A DNA stretch of 64,000 nucleotides, taken from contig OZ244906.1 in NCBI GenBank assembly GCA_965221655.1, positions 806,001 to 870,000 of the forward strand, read 5' to 3'. Of the stretch, positions 8,897 through 17,558 are shown one piece after another. Within the stretch, counting starts at the first letter, position 1; every line of letters starts with the position of its first letter. This stretch comes from Bin107 sp965221655 (GTDB taxonomy: Bacteria; UBA8248). A program made the translations under genes and the position numbers. The notes beneath the pieces were generated by a model. That model was given only the letters and a program-made list of their open reading frames with translations. It did not search any database and had not been told where the DNA came from.

Positions 8897-9379
8897 ATGC
8901 AGCGGGCAGACAGGATTGTCGCTGTCGGGCTCATCCTTTTGTGCCTCGGCGTCGCTTGGAAATCTACGGAGCTGCCCATAGGCATCCTTCCCAAAGAGGG
9001 GCCGGGAGGGGGATTTTTCCCCTTCTGGCTCTCTCTGGGAACAGCCGGCACTGCCTTGCTGGTGTTGTTGGAGTCATTTTTTTCCTCGAAACGGAGCAAG
9101 CGCGATTCAGAAATTTTCGTGAGCAGAAGAGGGCTTGTCGATTTATTGCGCGTCGGTATTCCCGGAATGGTCATGATTCTCCTGGTCGTCATCATTTCCG
9201 TGTATTTCGCGGCAGCCCTTTTTCTCTTCTATTGCTTGTTCCTGGTCGGGAAACATAACTTCAAGACGAGTATCTCGGTATCCATCGGCGTTCCCGTCGT
9301 CGTGTATTATGTTTTCGAGAAGTTTTTGATCATCCCGTTGCCCAAAGGGTATGCGGAATTTCTGTTCTACTGGAATTAA
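8897..9379 (+). CDS. tctB: tripartite tricarboxylate transporter small membrane subunit (TctB family)
   Basis: A 160-aa protein with four hydrophobic stretches (about residues 8-25, 41-58, 88-120 and 127-150), the size and topology of TctB. 'LPIGILPKEGPGGGFFPFWL' near residue 30 is the conserved family segment, usually ending in G-x-x-FFP. It starts 16 nt after tctC with GGAGAAG ahead of the ATG and is followed by tctA, so it belongs to the same transporter. Confidence 0.85.
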   Translation: MQRADRIVAVGLILLCLGVAWKSTELPIGILPKEGPGGGFFPFWLSLGTAGTALLVLLESFFSSKRSKRDSEIFVSRRGLVDLLRVGIPGMVMILLVVIISVYFAAALFLFYCLFLVGKHNFKTSISVSIGVPVVVYYVFEKFLIIPLPKGYAEFLFYWN

Positions 9380-9459
9380 CCACGCAATCTTTTCATTGCC
9401 CCTGCGCGGCGAGGCATTCGCAATTGGCGGGGACAATCTGCTCCTAAAGGTCGAAAAAG

Positions 9460-10986
9460 TTGGAAATTCTAGGAAACCTTTTTTACGGGCTGGGTATCGC
9501 TCTTTCTCCCGAAAACCTCGTGATGGCCATTTTCGGAGTCGTCCTGGGCGTTGCCATCGGCGCGATGCCCGGCCTGGGCTCCGTGAACGGCGTCGCCATC
9601 CTGTTGCCGATCACCTTTGCCGTTCCGCCGACCAGCGCCATCATATTCCTGGCGGCCATCTACTACGGGGCAATGTATGGAGGCGCCATCAGTTCCATCA
9701 CCCTCAATATACCCGGCGCATCCACCGCCGTCGCGACTACTTTCGACGGCTATCCACTGGCGAGAAAGGGGAAGGCCGCCGATGCCCTCATCACGGCTGC
9801 GGTGGCCAGTTTTCTGGGCGGAACGCTCTCCATCGTCCTCTTTACGTTTTTTGCACCGCCCCTGGCCGAGTTCGCCCTGAGGTTCGGACCACCCGAGGAG
9901 TTTGCCGTCGTGCTTTTGGCCTACGCCACCTTTGCGGGGCTGGGTGGTGAAAACCCCCTGAAAACGATTATTGCCACGATGCTGGGTCTGCTCATGTCCA
10001 CCGTCGGCACTGACATCGTAAGTGGCTCGCCACGCCTGATATTCGGAGGCATCACCGGCTTCTATCACGGCATCAACTTTCTCGTGCTTGCCATAGGGAT
10101 TTACGGCGTCGGGGAAATCTTCTACACCCTGGAGGAAGGGTTTCGAACGAAGGAGAGGTACCAGGCCAGATTCGGCATCAAGGAAATCCTATCGACCATC
10201 AGGAACCTCTCCGGGTATTCCGCCACCATGCTCAGGGGTTCTCTTCTGGGCTTTTTCGTCGGAATGCTGCCTGCGGCAGGCGCCACGCCCGCGAGTTTCA
10301 TGAGCTACAGCATCGCAAAGAGGTTTTCGAAGAATCCGGAGGAATTCGGCAAAGGCACCATCGAGGGGGTTGCTGCACCCGAATGCGCCAACAACGCCGC
10401 GAGCACGGGTTCCATGCTTCCCATGCTGACGCTGGGCATTCCGGGCTCCCCGACCACGGCGGTGATGCTCGGCGCCTTGTTCGTATGGGGGCTCGTGCCG
10501 GGACCCCGGCTATTCGTCGAAAATGCGGAGTTCGTCTGGGGCCTTACGGGGAGTCTCTATATCGCGAACACGCTCGCAGTCATCGCCAGCATCTTTGCAG
10601 TTCCCGTGTTCATCTGGATGCTCAGGATGCCCATGACGATTCTGGCACCGATTATTCTCGTCGTCTGCACCGTAGGCGGATTCTCCCCGACACAGGACAT
10701 GTTCGACGTTTATCTGATGTTCATATTCGGTGCGGTGGGCTACGTTTTCCGCAAGCTCGACTATCCCCTGGCCCCGATGGTCCTGGCTCTGGTGCTGGGT
10801 GGCCTTACGGAACGCACTTTTCGGCAGAGCATGATCATGAGTCACGGGAGCCCGTGGATTCTATTCGACTTCGCCGGGCATCCGATAGCCGCGACGTTGA
10901 CCGTGCTTTCCCTCATTTTGTTCATTTTGCCGCTGGTTCCCATGCTCTTCAGGTTCAGGATTCTCCGCCAGGGTGCAGCATCCTGA
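9460..10986 (+). CDS. tctA: tripartite tricarboxylate transporter large permease (TctA family)
   Basis: The main permease of the TTT system, 508 aa with about 11-12 membrane segments. The signature 'GAMPGLGSVNGVAILLP' (about residues 31-47) and its internal repeat 'GMLPAAGATPASFMSYSIAKR' near 270 define TctA, and 'STGSMLPMLTLGIPGSPTTA' is also conserved. The start is TTG at 9460; no better in-frame ATG is seen. It completes a self-contained TctCBA operon, so transport should not need genes from elsewhere. A convergent gene begins 28 nt after the stop. Confidence 0.93.
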   Translation: MEILGNLFYGLGIALSPENLVMAIFGVVLGVAIGAMPGLGSVNGVAILLPITFAVPPTSAIIFLAAIYYGAMYGGAISSITLNIPGASTAVATTFDGYPLARKGKAADALITAAVASFLGGTLSIVLFTFFAPPLAEFALRFGPPEEFAVVLLAYATFAGLGGENPLKTIIATMLGLLMSTVGTDIVSGSPRLIFGGITGFYHGINFLVLAIGIYGVGEIFYTLEEGFRTKERYQARFGIKEILSTIRNLSGYSATMLRGSLLGFFVGMLPAAGATPASFMSYSIAKRFSKNPEEFGKGTIEGVAAPECANNAASTGSMLPMLTLGIPGSPTTAVMLGALFVWGLVPGPRLFVENAEFVWGLTGSLYIANTLAVIASIFAVPVFIWMLRMPMTILAPIILVVCTVGGFSPTQDMFDVYLMFIFGAVGYVFRKLDYPLAPMVLALVLGGLTERTFRQSMIMSHGSPWILFDFAGHPIAATLTVLSLILFILPLVPMLFRFRILRQGAAS

Positions 10987-11013
10987 TTTGCCGCACTTGG
11001 GACGAGGCGGTTT

Positions 11014-11904
11014 TCAGGGATCCATGGCGCACCGAAAGCCGATGTTGAAATTTTTATACCAGGGCTCGAAACCCTCCCGGGCCGAACAGCGCAAACTGTC
11101 CTCGATGTAATCCCAACCGCATCCGCGGGCAACCTTCGCCGTCCAGGCGTACCCCGCCCTGCGGGGAAGCCAGCCTTCGTTGTTTCCCAGGCGAATCTTG
11201 TAGTTGTCTTCGTCGCGTTGGAGAATTTCGTAGCGCTCGCCCCGCTTCACCTCGCCGATGCTCAGCGTGCCCCCACCCGGAACGGCAAACACGGGAATCC
11301 TCGCCATCGCTACCTCGAAGGTCGGTCTTTCGAGCCCTGCGGGGTTTTTCGTCGGGCCCGTTTGGTAGTAAAACCCATCAAACCAGTCCGAGACCCACTC
11401 GAAGACGTTCCCTGCCATCTGCACACATCCGTAGGGAGAAGCACTCTCCTCGAGGTCGTCTACGTTCACGGGGCGCTGGATGTCGATTCCCGCGTAAACC
11501 GCGCGTTCATACGAGGGCTCCTCCTCGCCCCATGGATACTTGCGGCCATCCGTTCCCCGGGCCGCTTTCTCCCACTCAGCTTCGGTCGGCAGACGCTTGC
11601 CTACCCAGCGTGCGTAAGCGTCGGCTTCCTCCCAGCTGATGCTGACGATAGGCTGGTGCGGCCCCACAAAATCGTCTCTCGAAAATGAGGGAGGCGGTGG
11701 AAATGCGTCGGTTTCCTCCAGAAAGGCGCGATACTGGGCGTTGGTTACGCAGTATTTGTCTATCCAGAAAGCGTCGAGAGCAACCTCGCGCTGCGGACGC
11801 TCGTCTGCGTTTCCGGTATCCGAACCCATACGAAAAGACCCCTCGGAGACGTACACCATCGAGGCAGCGTCTTTTCCTCTTTTCATTTCCTTTGCTTCGT
11901 TCAT
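11014..11904 (-). CDS. SUMF1/formylglycine-generating-enzyme-fold protein with SH3-like insertion
   Basis: SUMF1-domain protein of about 296 aa, probably starting at the ATG at 11904 (CAGGG about 6 nt upstream). Hallmarks are 'VYVSEGSFRMGSD', 'PIVSISWEEADAYARWVGKRLPTEAEWEKAARG' split over residues 90-125, and 'GNVFEWVSDWFDGFY'. Between this block and the C-terminal 'VARGCGWDY' there is an extra segment of about 50 residues ('GGGTLSIGEVKRGERYEIL' to 'EGWLPRRAGY') resembling a bacterial SH3 domain. The first catalytic Cys of true formylglycine-generating enzymes is absent (Asp in its place), so sulfatase activation is unlikely. The gene is convergent with tctA and separate from the por operon, whose terminator lies just upstream. 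Confidence 0.85.
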   Translation of the reverse strand: MNEAKEMKRGKDAASMVYVSEGSFRMGSDTGNADERPQREVALDAFWIDKYCVTNAQYRAFLEETDAFPPPPSFSRDDFVGPHQPIVSISWEEADAYARWVGKRLPTEAEWEKAARGTDGRKYPWGEEEPSYERAVYAGIDIQRPVNVDDLEESASPYGCVQMAGNVFEWVSDWFDGFYYQTGPTKNPAGLERPTFEVAMARIPVFAVPGGGTLSIGEVKRGERYEILQRDEDNYKIRLGNNEGWLPRRAGYAWTAKVARGCGWDYIEDSLRCSAREGFEPWYKNFNIGFRCAMDP

Positions 11905-11938
11905 CTTCATCCCTGGCGGTTGGCTTCGAAGGGTGCGC

Positions 11939-11967
11939 AAAAAAGGCGGGGCCGCATGGGCCCCGCC
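11939..11967 (-). terminator. rho-independent terminator of the por operon
   Basis: Read on the minus strand, a perfect 9-bp G+C stem (11967-11959 with 11953-11945) with a 5-nt loop is followed at once by six T (11944-11939). It lies 22 nt after the stop of the beta-subunit gene. Confidence 0.85.
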
Positions 11968-11988
11968 ATAAAACCTGCCGGCAAACGA

Positions 11989-13017
11989 CTACTTCTTGCT
12001 CGGGTCATTCACCTTGAAGGGAATCACGCCGGGCACCATCCAGTCGTCCCACATCTTGTCGACTTCCTCCTGGAAGTATGCGTAGTCTTCTTCCTCGAAA
12101 TGGTGGAAGCGACCCTGCGTCTCAAGGTATTCGCGCACCGGCTTGCGGGAGCGCTTGCCGTATACCTGGCGCGCGGAAATGCCCGTGTAGGTGAGGGCTC
12201 CGTCCGTCATTTCCCAGAGGGGGAACAGGCCCGTTTCCACGGCCAGTTCGCCGAGTTTGTGGGAATAAAACGGGTCGTAATCCCAACCCTTCGGGCACGG
12301 ATCCAGGGTGTGCACGAACGCAGGCCCCTTGACGGCCAAAGCCTTGCGCACCTTGTCGATCAGGTCCGCCGGATAGGAAGCGTCCGCAGTCGCCACATAG
12401 TTGCACCGCGTATGCCCGACGGCATACATGGCGGCGATGTTCTTCTTCCAGCAATCATGCATGATGCGGAACTTCTTGCCCGGAGGCGTGAACGTCGTGT
12501 TCGCGCCCCACGGGGAGGCACCCGAGATCTGGATGTCCGTGTTCGCGTACGACTCGTTGTCGTAGCAGATGATCGCCAGATTGTACTTCGCGTGCATCAA
12601 CGCCGCGGATATGGACGAAACGCCCATGTCGATGCCTCCGCCGTCTCCGCAGAAGGCGATGACGTTGATGGGTTCTTCCTTCATCTTGCCCTTGCGCATC
12701 AACGCGCGAAGAGCCGCCGCCGTTCCCGTCGCAGCCGAACCGGAGGAACCCAACTGGGTGTGCATCCACGGCACCACCCAGGGAGTGCTGTAATACGTGG
12801 TATTCGCCACGTACATGCACCCGGTGCTGCCCAGGATGATGGAGCGAGGGCCCGCCGCCTTGGCCATGAGGCGCATGATGAGAGCACTCTCACACCCCTG
12901 GCACGTTCGGTGTCCGCTCGTGAAATACTCTTCCACGGCCTTCTGGGGAATTGCGTTTACCTTCCCCATCAAGGGAAGGTCTTGCGTTCCAATGTTGTAT
13001 TCAGAGGTTTCCGCCAT
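11989..13017 (-). CDS. porB: 2-oxoacid:ferredoxin oxidoreductase, beta (TPP-binding) subunit
   Basis: Thiamine-diphosphate-binding subunit of a pyruvate/2-ketoacid:ferredoxin oxidoreductase, 342 aa. It shows 'SGHRTCQGCESAL' with the CxxC used as [4Fe-4S] ligands, 'GDGGGIDMG' (the GDG of the TPP motif) and the following 'NESYANTDIQISGASPWGA', the NxxYxNT element of PorB. It starts 2 nt after the alpha-subunit stop and is the last gene of the operon. The conserved 'SGATPWG'-like segment supports pyruvate as substrate, but other 2-oxoacids cannot be excluded. Confidence 0.92.
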   Translation of the reverse strand: MAETSEYNIGTQDLPLMGKVNAIPQKAVEEYFTSGHRTCQGCESALIMRLMAKAAGPRSIILGSTGCMYVANTTYYSTPWVVPWMHTQLGSSGSAATGTAAALRALMRKGKMKEEPINVIAFCGDGGGIDMGVSSISAALMHAKYNLAIICYDNESYANTDIQISGASPWGANTTFTPPGKKFRIMHDCWKKNIAAMYAVGHTRCNYVATADASYPADLIDKVRKALAVKGPAFVHTLDPCPKGWDYDPFYSHKLGELAVETGLFPLWEMTDGALTYTGISARQVYGKRSRKPVREYLETQGRFHHFEEEDYAYFQEEVDKMWDDWMVPGVIPFKVNDPSKK

Positions 13018-13019
13018 GA

Positions 13020-14237
13020 TTAGCCCCTCACTCCGACCCAGTCGACCTCGTTGTCGGCCTTGCCGGTCTGGACGATGGAAAAAACGCTGTCGGCCATTTG
13101 TTTTACGTCTTGGAGCAACACCTCACGACCGCCGAGGCCGCAAACGAACCCTTTCATGTGCGGCATCTTGTCCGCCCCGTACATGGCGGCCTTGACCTCG
13201 TTGAACACGATACCACCGTGATAGGGTGAACCAAAGGAATAGTCGCGGTCAATCACGCCCACCGCCTTGAAGCGGGAAAGCGAAGCGCGTACTTCCTCGG
13301 TCGGGAACGGGCGGAACCATTTCAGACGCACCAGGCCGATCTTCTTGCCTTCCTTGCGCATTTCGCGAATGGCGACTTTCACCGGCAGGCTCAGCGTGCC
13401 CATGCCGCAAAGCACGACGTCCGCGTCCTCGGTCATGTATTCGTCAAGGAAAGGATCGGTGTCCGCCCCGAAGATTTTCTTGAAATCCTCGTGGACTTCC
13501 TTAAGGACGGTGTAGGCGTTTTTGGCCGCCTCGCTGCTTTGCCGCCGTACCTCCATGAGCCAGTCTTCGTTCGCCTGCGGCGCGATGGTGATGGGGTTGT
13601 CGGGGTGAAGCAGCAAATCACCCCTGTCGTAGGGAGGAAGAAACGCGTTCACTTCTTCCTGCCCGGGCAGGCGCACCGTCGCCTGGCTGTGCGTCAGGAA
13701 GGCTCCGTCCATCGCTATGGCGCACGGCAGATAGACCCTCGGGTCCTCAGCGACGCGATAGGACATCAACCCGAGCTCGACGACTTCTTCCGCCGTGTCC
13801 GGGAAGTTGATCATCCACCCCAGGTCGCGTACGAGCATTGCGTCGTTGTGCTCGGTGCCGAACGCGCCGGGGTCGTCGAGTGCCCGACAGCCAACCAGGG
13901 CTACCATGGGCAGGCGCAAGCCGGCCGTGACGGCGAGCGGTTCCATCGCGTACAGCCACCCCACGCCACTCGAACCCGTGAACACCCGCGCTCCACAAGC
14001 CGAGGCGTGCTTCACGATCTCGAACTGACCGTGCTCGCTTTCCGCCGGAATGTAGTCGGCGTCGAAATCGCCTTCCGCGATGAACTTCGAAACGTATTGC
14101 ATCACGGTATCGTACGGCCTGATCGGATAAGCCGTGATGACGTCCACGTCGGCGAGGCGGCAGACGTGCGCCATCACCTCGCTCCCGGTGAGGAGGTGTA
14201 CTCCCGCACCTTGTTGCTGTTCGGTTGTCGTCGTCAT
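13020..14237 (-). CDS. porA: 2-oxoacid:ferredoxin oxidoreductase, alpha subunit
   Basis: Pyrimidine-binding (alpha) subunit, about 405 aa from the ATG at 14237, which follows TAGGAGGAG; the longer frame to 14357 has an Arg-rich extension and is rejected. 'VITAYPIRPYDTVMQYVSKFI' matches the N-terminal 'AYPITPxT' region of PorA (with Arg in place of the usual Thr), and 'ESEHGQFEIVKHASACGARVFTGSSGVGWLY' (in parts, residues 63-95) matches the active-site loop. It lies between the fused gamma-delta gene and the beta gene with almost no spacing, so the three subunits are coupled. Confidence 0.92.
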   Translation of the reverse strand: MTTTTEQQQGAGVHLLTGSEVMAHVCRLADVDVITAYPIRPYDTVMQYVSKFIAEGDFDADYIPAESEHGQFEIVKHASACGARVFTGSSGVGWLYAMEPLAVTAGLRLPMVALVGCRALDDPGAFGTEHNDAMLVRDLGWMINFPDTAEEVVELGLMSYRVAEDPRVYLPCAIAMDGAFLTHSQATVRLPGQEEVNAFLPPYDRGDLLLHPDNPITIAPQANEDWLMEVRRQSSEAAKNAYTVLKEVHEDFKKIFGADTDPFLDEYMTEDADVVLCGMGTLSLPVKVAIREMRKEGKKIGLVRLKWFRPFPTEEVRASLSRFKAVGVIDRDYSFGSPYHGGIVFNEVKAAMYGADKMPHMKGFVCGLGGREVLLQDVKQMADSVFSIVQTGKADNEVDWVGVRG

Positions 14238-14250
14238 CCGTCGACTCCTC

Positions 14251-15438
14251 CTAAAGGTCTTTGAGGGGCTTGATTTTCGCGGTTTCGGAGTTGTGGCCCT
14301 CCGCGATGCCCAATCCCGAGAACGCTTCGGCGAGACCCGTAATCGGGTGTCTTCCATCTATCTTGCCCGTGGTGATCTTCTCTTCCATGTACGTCGTGTA
14401 GTCGTTTTTGCTCTCCTGCCACATCTGGTACTGACTTTCGCGCTCGTCGAAAACGACCTCGTTCACCATCGTGATGCAGTCCTTGACGGGACAAATCGCC
14501 TCGCACACACCACAGCCGCAGCAGGCTTCCATGTTGGCGTCGAAAAAGCCGTCCGGAGTGACGTCGAAGCAGGTATCCGGGCACGCAACCCAGCACAAGG
14601 TGCACTTCGTGCATTTATCGAAGTCCAGCACGGGGCGCATGGTGCGGGTCGACCATTTTTTGAAATAGGGGTTGCGCCCGGGCTCGTAGCCGCCCTCGCC
14701 GCCGCGGAAGCCTTCGTGACCGCCCACGCCGTCGATCACGACGCCCTGACGCATTTCGTGCCACTTCAACAATTCGAACGTGAAGGGAACCTCGTCGTTC
14801 CCCTCGCCCGGTTCCACCTCGACGGGGCGCAGGTCTTCGTAAACCTCACGAGCAGCCTCGACGTGCGTCTCCGAGCCGATGTTCTCCCGGATGGCCGATT
14901 CCAGCGATGCCATCGAGCAGATACCCGGCTCTGCTTTGAGAGCCGCCCCCAGGCAGCGCGCGTCGGTTCCGTCGTCCTTGTAGACCCACAGGCCGGCGAA
15001 ACTCGCTTCGCCGTTGATGATCGCGAGCTTGTAGGGTGTGTCACGGCGATGGATGTGCTTGACCAGCTCGTCTTCGTTCTGGGTCGAGGTGACGATCAGC
15101 GTGCCACCGGGCTTGGTGACGGCGTTGATCGGCTGCAGCCCGTACCACGCCCACGACTCCACGCCCTTACAGAGCGTGTCGTCCACGCAAATGGAAATGT
15201 CGACCTGCTTCGGCTCGTACTGGGCAGCCACAGTCTCGAGTTCTTCTTCGTTGTCCGCGATGTAGCCGAACTGTTTCGCCGGAATGCCGTTGCGCTCCGG
15301 CGAGTCGCTGTAGCGGCCGAACGAGATGCCGGGCTTGCCCTCTTTCACGGCCGCAAGAATCAGGGACCGTGAAATGTTGACGGCGAGTTTCTTCTGAAAA
15401 ATACCCCTGTAAATGACTTCAAACGATATCACGCCCAC
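14251..15438 (-). CDS. porGD: 2-oxoacid:ferredoxin oxidoreductase, fused gamma-delta subunit
   Basis: One chain joins the gamma domain (about residues 1-180) to a two-cluster ferredoxin delta domain (about 265-345). The delta part has 'CTKCTLCWVACPD' and 'CCGCGVCEAICPVKDC', enough for two [4Fe-4S] clusters. The gamma part begins 'VGVISFEVIYRGIFQKKLAVN', so the GTG at 15438 is preferred over an in-frame start at 15480. It is first in the order gamma-delta, alpha, beta, and the GntR regulator gene lies about 90 nt upstream. A C-terminal extension of about 60 residues after the ferredoxin domain has no recognised motif. Confidence 0.88.
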   Translation of the reverse strand: MGVISFEVIYRGIFQKKLAVNISRSLILAAVKEGKPGISFGRYSDSPERNGIPAKQFGYIADNEEELETVAAQYEPKQVDISICVDDTLCKGVESWAWYGLQPINAVTKPGGTLIVTSTQNEDELVKHIHRRDTPYKLAIINGEASFAGLWVYKDDGTDARCLGAALKAEPGICSMASLESAIRENIGSETHVEAAREVYEDLRPVEVEPGEGNDEVPFTFELLKWHEMRQGVVIDGVGGHEGFRGGEGGYEPGRNPYFKKWSTRTMRPVLDFDKCTKCTLCWVACPDTCFDVTPDGFFDANMEACCGCGVCEAICPVKDCITMVNEVVFDERESQYQMWQESKNDYTTYMEEKITTGKIDGRHPITGLAEAFSGLGIAEGHNSETAKIKPLKDL

Positions 15439-15529
15439 ATTCGATACCCCCCACTTTGGAGTTGGTGAAACAGAGACCACCTCCGTGAATGAAAAGACCT
15501 ACGAAGATCGGCTCGCGCCGACCTCATGT

Positions 15530-16291
15530 TCATGCATGCATACCGTCCATCGTCGCGAGACGAGAGGCGACCTCGCTTTCCTCGATGCCTTCAATCTCGA
15601 CGATGTGCCCTATCATACCGCTGATGGCGCCGTTTCTGTCCCTGGCGTGGACGGCCTCGAGAATCTGGCGATGCGCCTCCCACGAACGGATGCGCACGGC
15701 CTTGTCGCGGAACGAACGCTCACGCATTTCGCTCAGCGAATTGAGCAGGCTATTGAGCAGATGGTGCAGAAACTTGTTGCGCGCGGCCTCGGCCAGCCCC
15801 AGGTGGAACATGGTGTCCTCTTCCAGGCCGAGCCCTCCGCCCTCTATCTCCTCGCGCTGGCGGCGCAAAATGTCTTGGAGTTGCACCACCTCCTCGTCGG
15901 TCGCGCGCTCGGAGGCCAGGGCGACGATTTGGGGTTCGAGCACCATGCGCGCCTCAAAGAGGTCGTGGATGCCGTTCTCGACGTCCGAGGAGATTTTATC
16001 GGATATCATCGGCACGACGGAGGCGGGGTGCGCCGTCACGAACGTACCCTCTCCCTGGCGCGTTTCCACCAGTTTGGCGGATTCGAGCGAGCGCGTGGCC
16101 TCTCGCACCGAGTTGCGCCCGACGCCAAACTGCTCACAAAGAGCACGCTCGGACGGCAGCTTCTCGCCGGGTTTGAGCTCGCCCTCCAGTATCAGGGCGG
16201 TAAGCTGGGCTACGATGGCCTCGTACACGCGGGTCTTGCGCACTGTTTGCAGCCTGTCGCCGATGTCCATCGACATTACTCCGAACGCCAT
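15530..16291 (-). CDS. GntR-family transcriptional regulator with FCD ligand domain
   Basis: FadR-subfamily repressor/activator, 253 aa. The N-terminal winged helix-turn-helix is clear ('LKPGEKLPSERALCEQFGVGRNSVREATRSL', split over residues 40-70). It is followed by the all-helical FCD domain with metal/ligand positions in 'FEARMVLEPQIVALA' and the His-rich 'FHLGLAEAARN' and 'AHRQILEAVHARD'. FCD regulators usually sense organic acids. It stands between the DapA-family lyase and the por operon and has a strong promoter just upstream, so it probably controls these flanking genes. Confidence 0.9.
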   Translation of the reverse strand: MAFGVMSMDIGDRLQTVRKTRVYEAIVAQLTALILEGELKPGEKLPSERALCEQFGVGRNSVREATRSLESAKLVETRQGEGTFVTAHPASVVPMISDKISSDVENGIHDLFEARMVLEPQIVALASERATDEEVVQLQDILRRQREEIEGGGLGLEEDTMFHLGLAEAARNKFLHHLLNSLLNSLSEMRERSFRDKAVRIRSWEAHRQILEAVHARDRNGAISGMIGHIVEIEGIEESEVASRLATMDGMHA

Positions 16292-16343
16292 GCGGGCAAG
16301 ACACTTATGCCATTCATCCGCTCATGGGATTATCCTACCAGTT

Positions 16344-16372
16344 ATTGTATTCGCGTTTTTACAGGGAGTCAA
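16344..16372 (-). promoter_or_regulatory. sigma70-type promoter upstream of gntR-por
   Basis: On the minus strand TTGACT (16372-16367), a 17-nt spacer and TACAAT (16349-16344) match the consensus at 5 of 6 positions each, about 50 nt ahead of the regulator's start codon. This is the best promoter match found in the window. The surrounding 216-nt gap holds no gene. Confidence 0.7.
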
Positions 16373-16508
16373 CACCCCGAATACGAAAAATTCCGTTCGG
16401 GCGAGGCGCAGAAAACCCGCGGTACTGAGGACGATGGCATGGCGCGCAGAAGCGAGCGAGTCCCCTCGCCTGCGGCGCGGGCCGCCCTGCAACGCCTGCT
16501 TCACCGCC

Positions 16509-17480
16509 TTACGCCTGCACCTTATCGAGTATGCCCGTCGCCTCGAGGTCGCGCCGAAACGCATCCTTTTCCCTTTGGGTGAGCGGCACGATGGGCGGGC
16601 GCGGATCGCCTGCGGGCAGCCCGAGCAGGCGCGTCCACTCCTTGAGGTACGCCGTCGTGCGTCCGTTCGGCCCCGTGGTGAAATATTTCTTCCGCACCTG
16701 CCGGAGCGGTTCGAGCGTGTAGTTGATGCGCCAGGCTTCTTCCATGTCGCCCGCCATCGCCGCCTGGTAGTAGTCGCGAATCGGGGTATAGCCCGGCACC
16801 TGATAGAGAAACGGCGTGGGAGAGGACATGTGCACCTGCATCCCCAGATGCGCCAGACTCACAAGAAAGCGCTCCTCGTCCGGGTCGCACACCACGATTT
16901 CCTCACCCACCCGGCGGCGCACCTCGCTCTGGTGGGCGAGGCTGGGCACGGCGTTCTTGATGCAGCAAATATTTTCCAGCGTACACAGCCGTTCGATGAG
17001 CGCGGGGCTGAGCGTCGTCCCCGACTTGGGTTGGTTGAAGAGCGAGAGCCCGATGTCTACCTGATCGCATATCGTCTGGAAGTAGAGGAAAATCTCGTCG
17101 TCGTCGTGGGCTCCGTAGACGGGGTTGATCATGATGGCGTAGTCCGCCCCCACTTCTTCCGCGTGTTTGGTGAGCTCCACCGCTTCGGTGATGTTGATGT
17201 GCGGGGTGTGGGGTATCGTTTGCGCGCGTCCCCTGCTCTCTTCGCAAACGATGTGCTGCACCCGCTTGCGCTCCTCGGGAGAGAGCGACCAGAATTCGCC
17301 CATCAGCCCGTTGCAGAAAAAGCCGTCGATACCGAGATCGTCGATGCAGGTGCGCACGAGGGTGCGCAGTCCCTCCTCATCCAGTTCTCCCTGTGGAGTG
17401 AAAGGCGTCGTCAAAGCGGCCCAGATGCCCCTCATGTGTTCCCTGCAATAGGCTTTCGCTTCGGATTTGCCGTATTCCAT
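16509..17480 (-). CDS. dihydrodipicolinate synthase/N-acetylneuraminate lyase family protein
   Basis: DapA-superfamily (beta/alpha)8 aldolase or dehydratase, 323 aa, with a GGAGGAG site ahead of the ATG at 17480. The Schiff-base Lys is present in 'ICCIKNAVPS' (about residue 175). The partner Tyr of the usual YNxP motif is Phe here ('LFNQPKSG', about 148), and the usual GTTGE loop reads 'CNGLMGEF'. True lysine-pathway activity is therefore doubtful. Related enzymes cleave or dehydrate sugar acids and give pyruvate or 2-oxoglutarate semialdehyde. The context (Liv transporter upstream, GntR/FCD regulator and 2-oxoacid oxidoreductase downstream) favours a catabolic role. Confidence 0.85.
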   Translation of the reverse strand: MEYGKSEAKAYCREHMRGIWAALTTPFTPQGELDEEGLRTLVRTCIDDLGIDGFFCNGLMGEFWSLSPEERKRVQHIVCEESRGRAQTIPHTPHINITEAVELTKHAEEVGADYAIMINPVYGAHDDDEIFLYFQTICDQVDIGLSLFNQPKSGTTLSPALIERLCTLENICCIKNAVPSLAHQSEVRRRVGEEIVVCDPDEERFLVSLAHLGMQVHMSSPTPFLYQVPGYTPIRDYYQAAMAGDMEEAWRINYTLEPLRQVRKKYFTTGPNGRTTAYLKEWTRLLGLPAGDPRPPIVPLTQREKDAFRRDLEATGILDKVQA

Positions 17481-17558
17481 GACCTCTCCTCCCTCGCTAG
17501 AGAACGAGCCCCCGGGTGTGGCGGGAGTTGCTCCTCCTCACCGCACGATATCATGCCC

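Noticed and set aside
11014..11904. formylglycine-generating enzyme activating sulfatases
   Set aside because: The first catalytic Cys is missing and no sulfatase gene is in the window; the same holds for the copy at 35278.
16509..17480. true dihydrodipicolinate synthase (dapA)
   Set aside because: The catalytic Tyr is Phe, the GTTGE loop differs, and the neighbours are catabolic.
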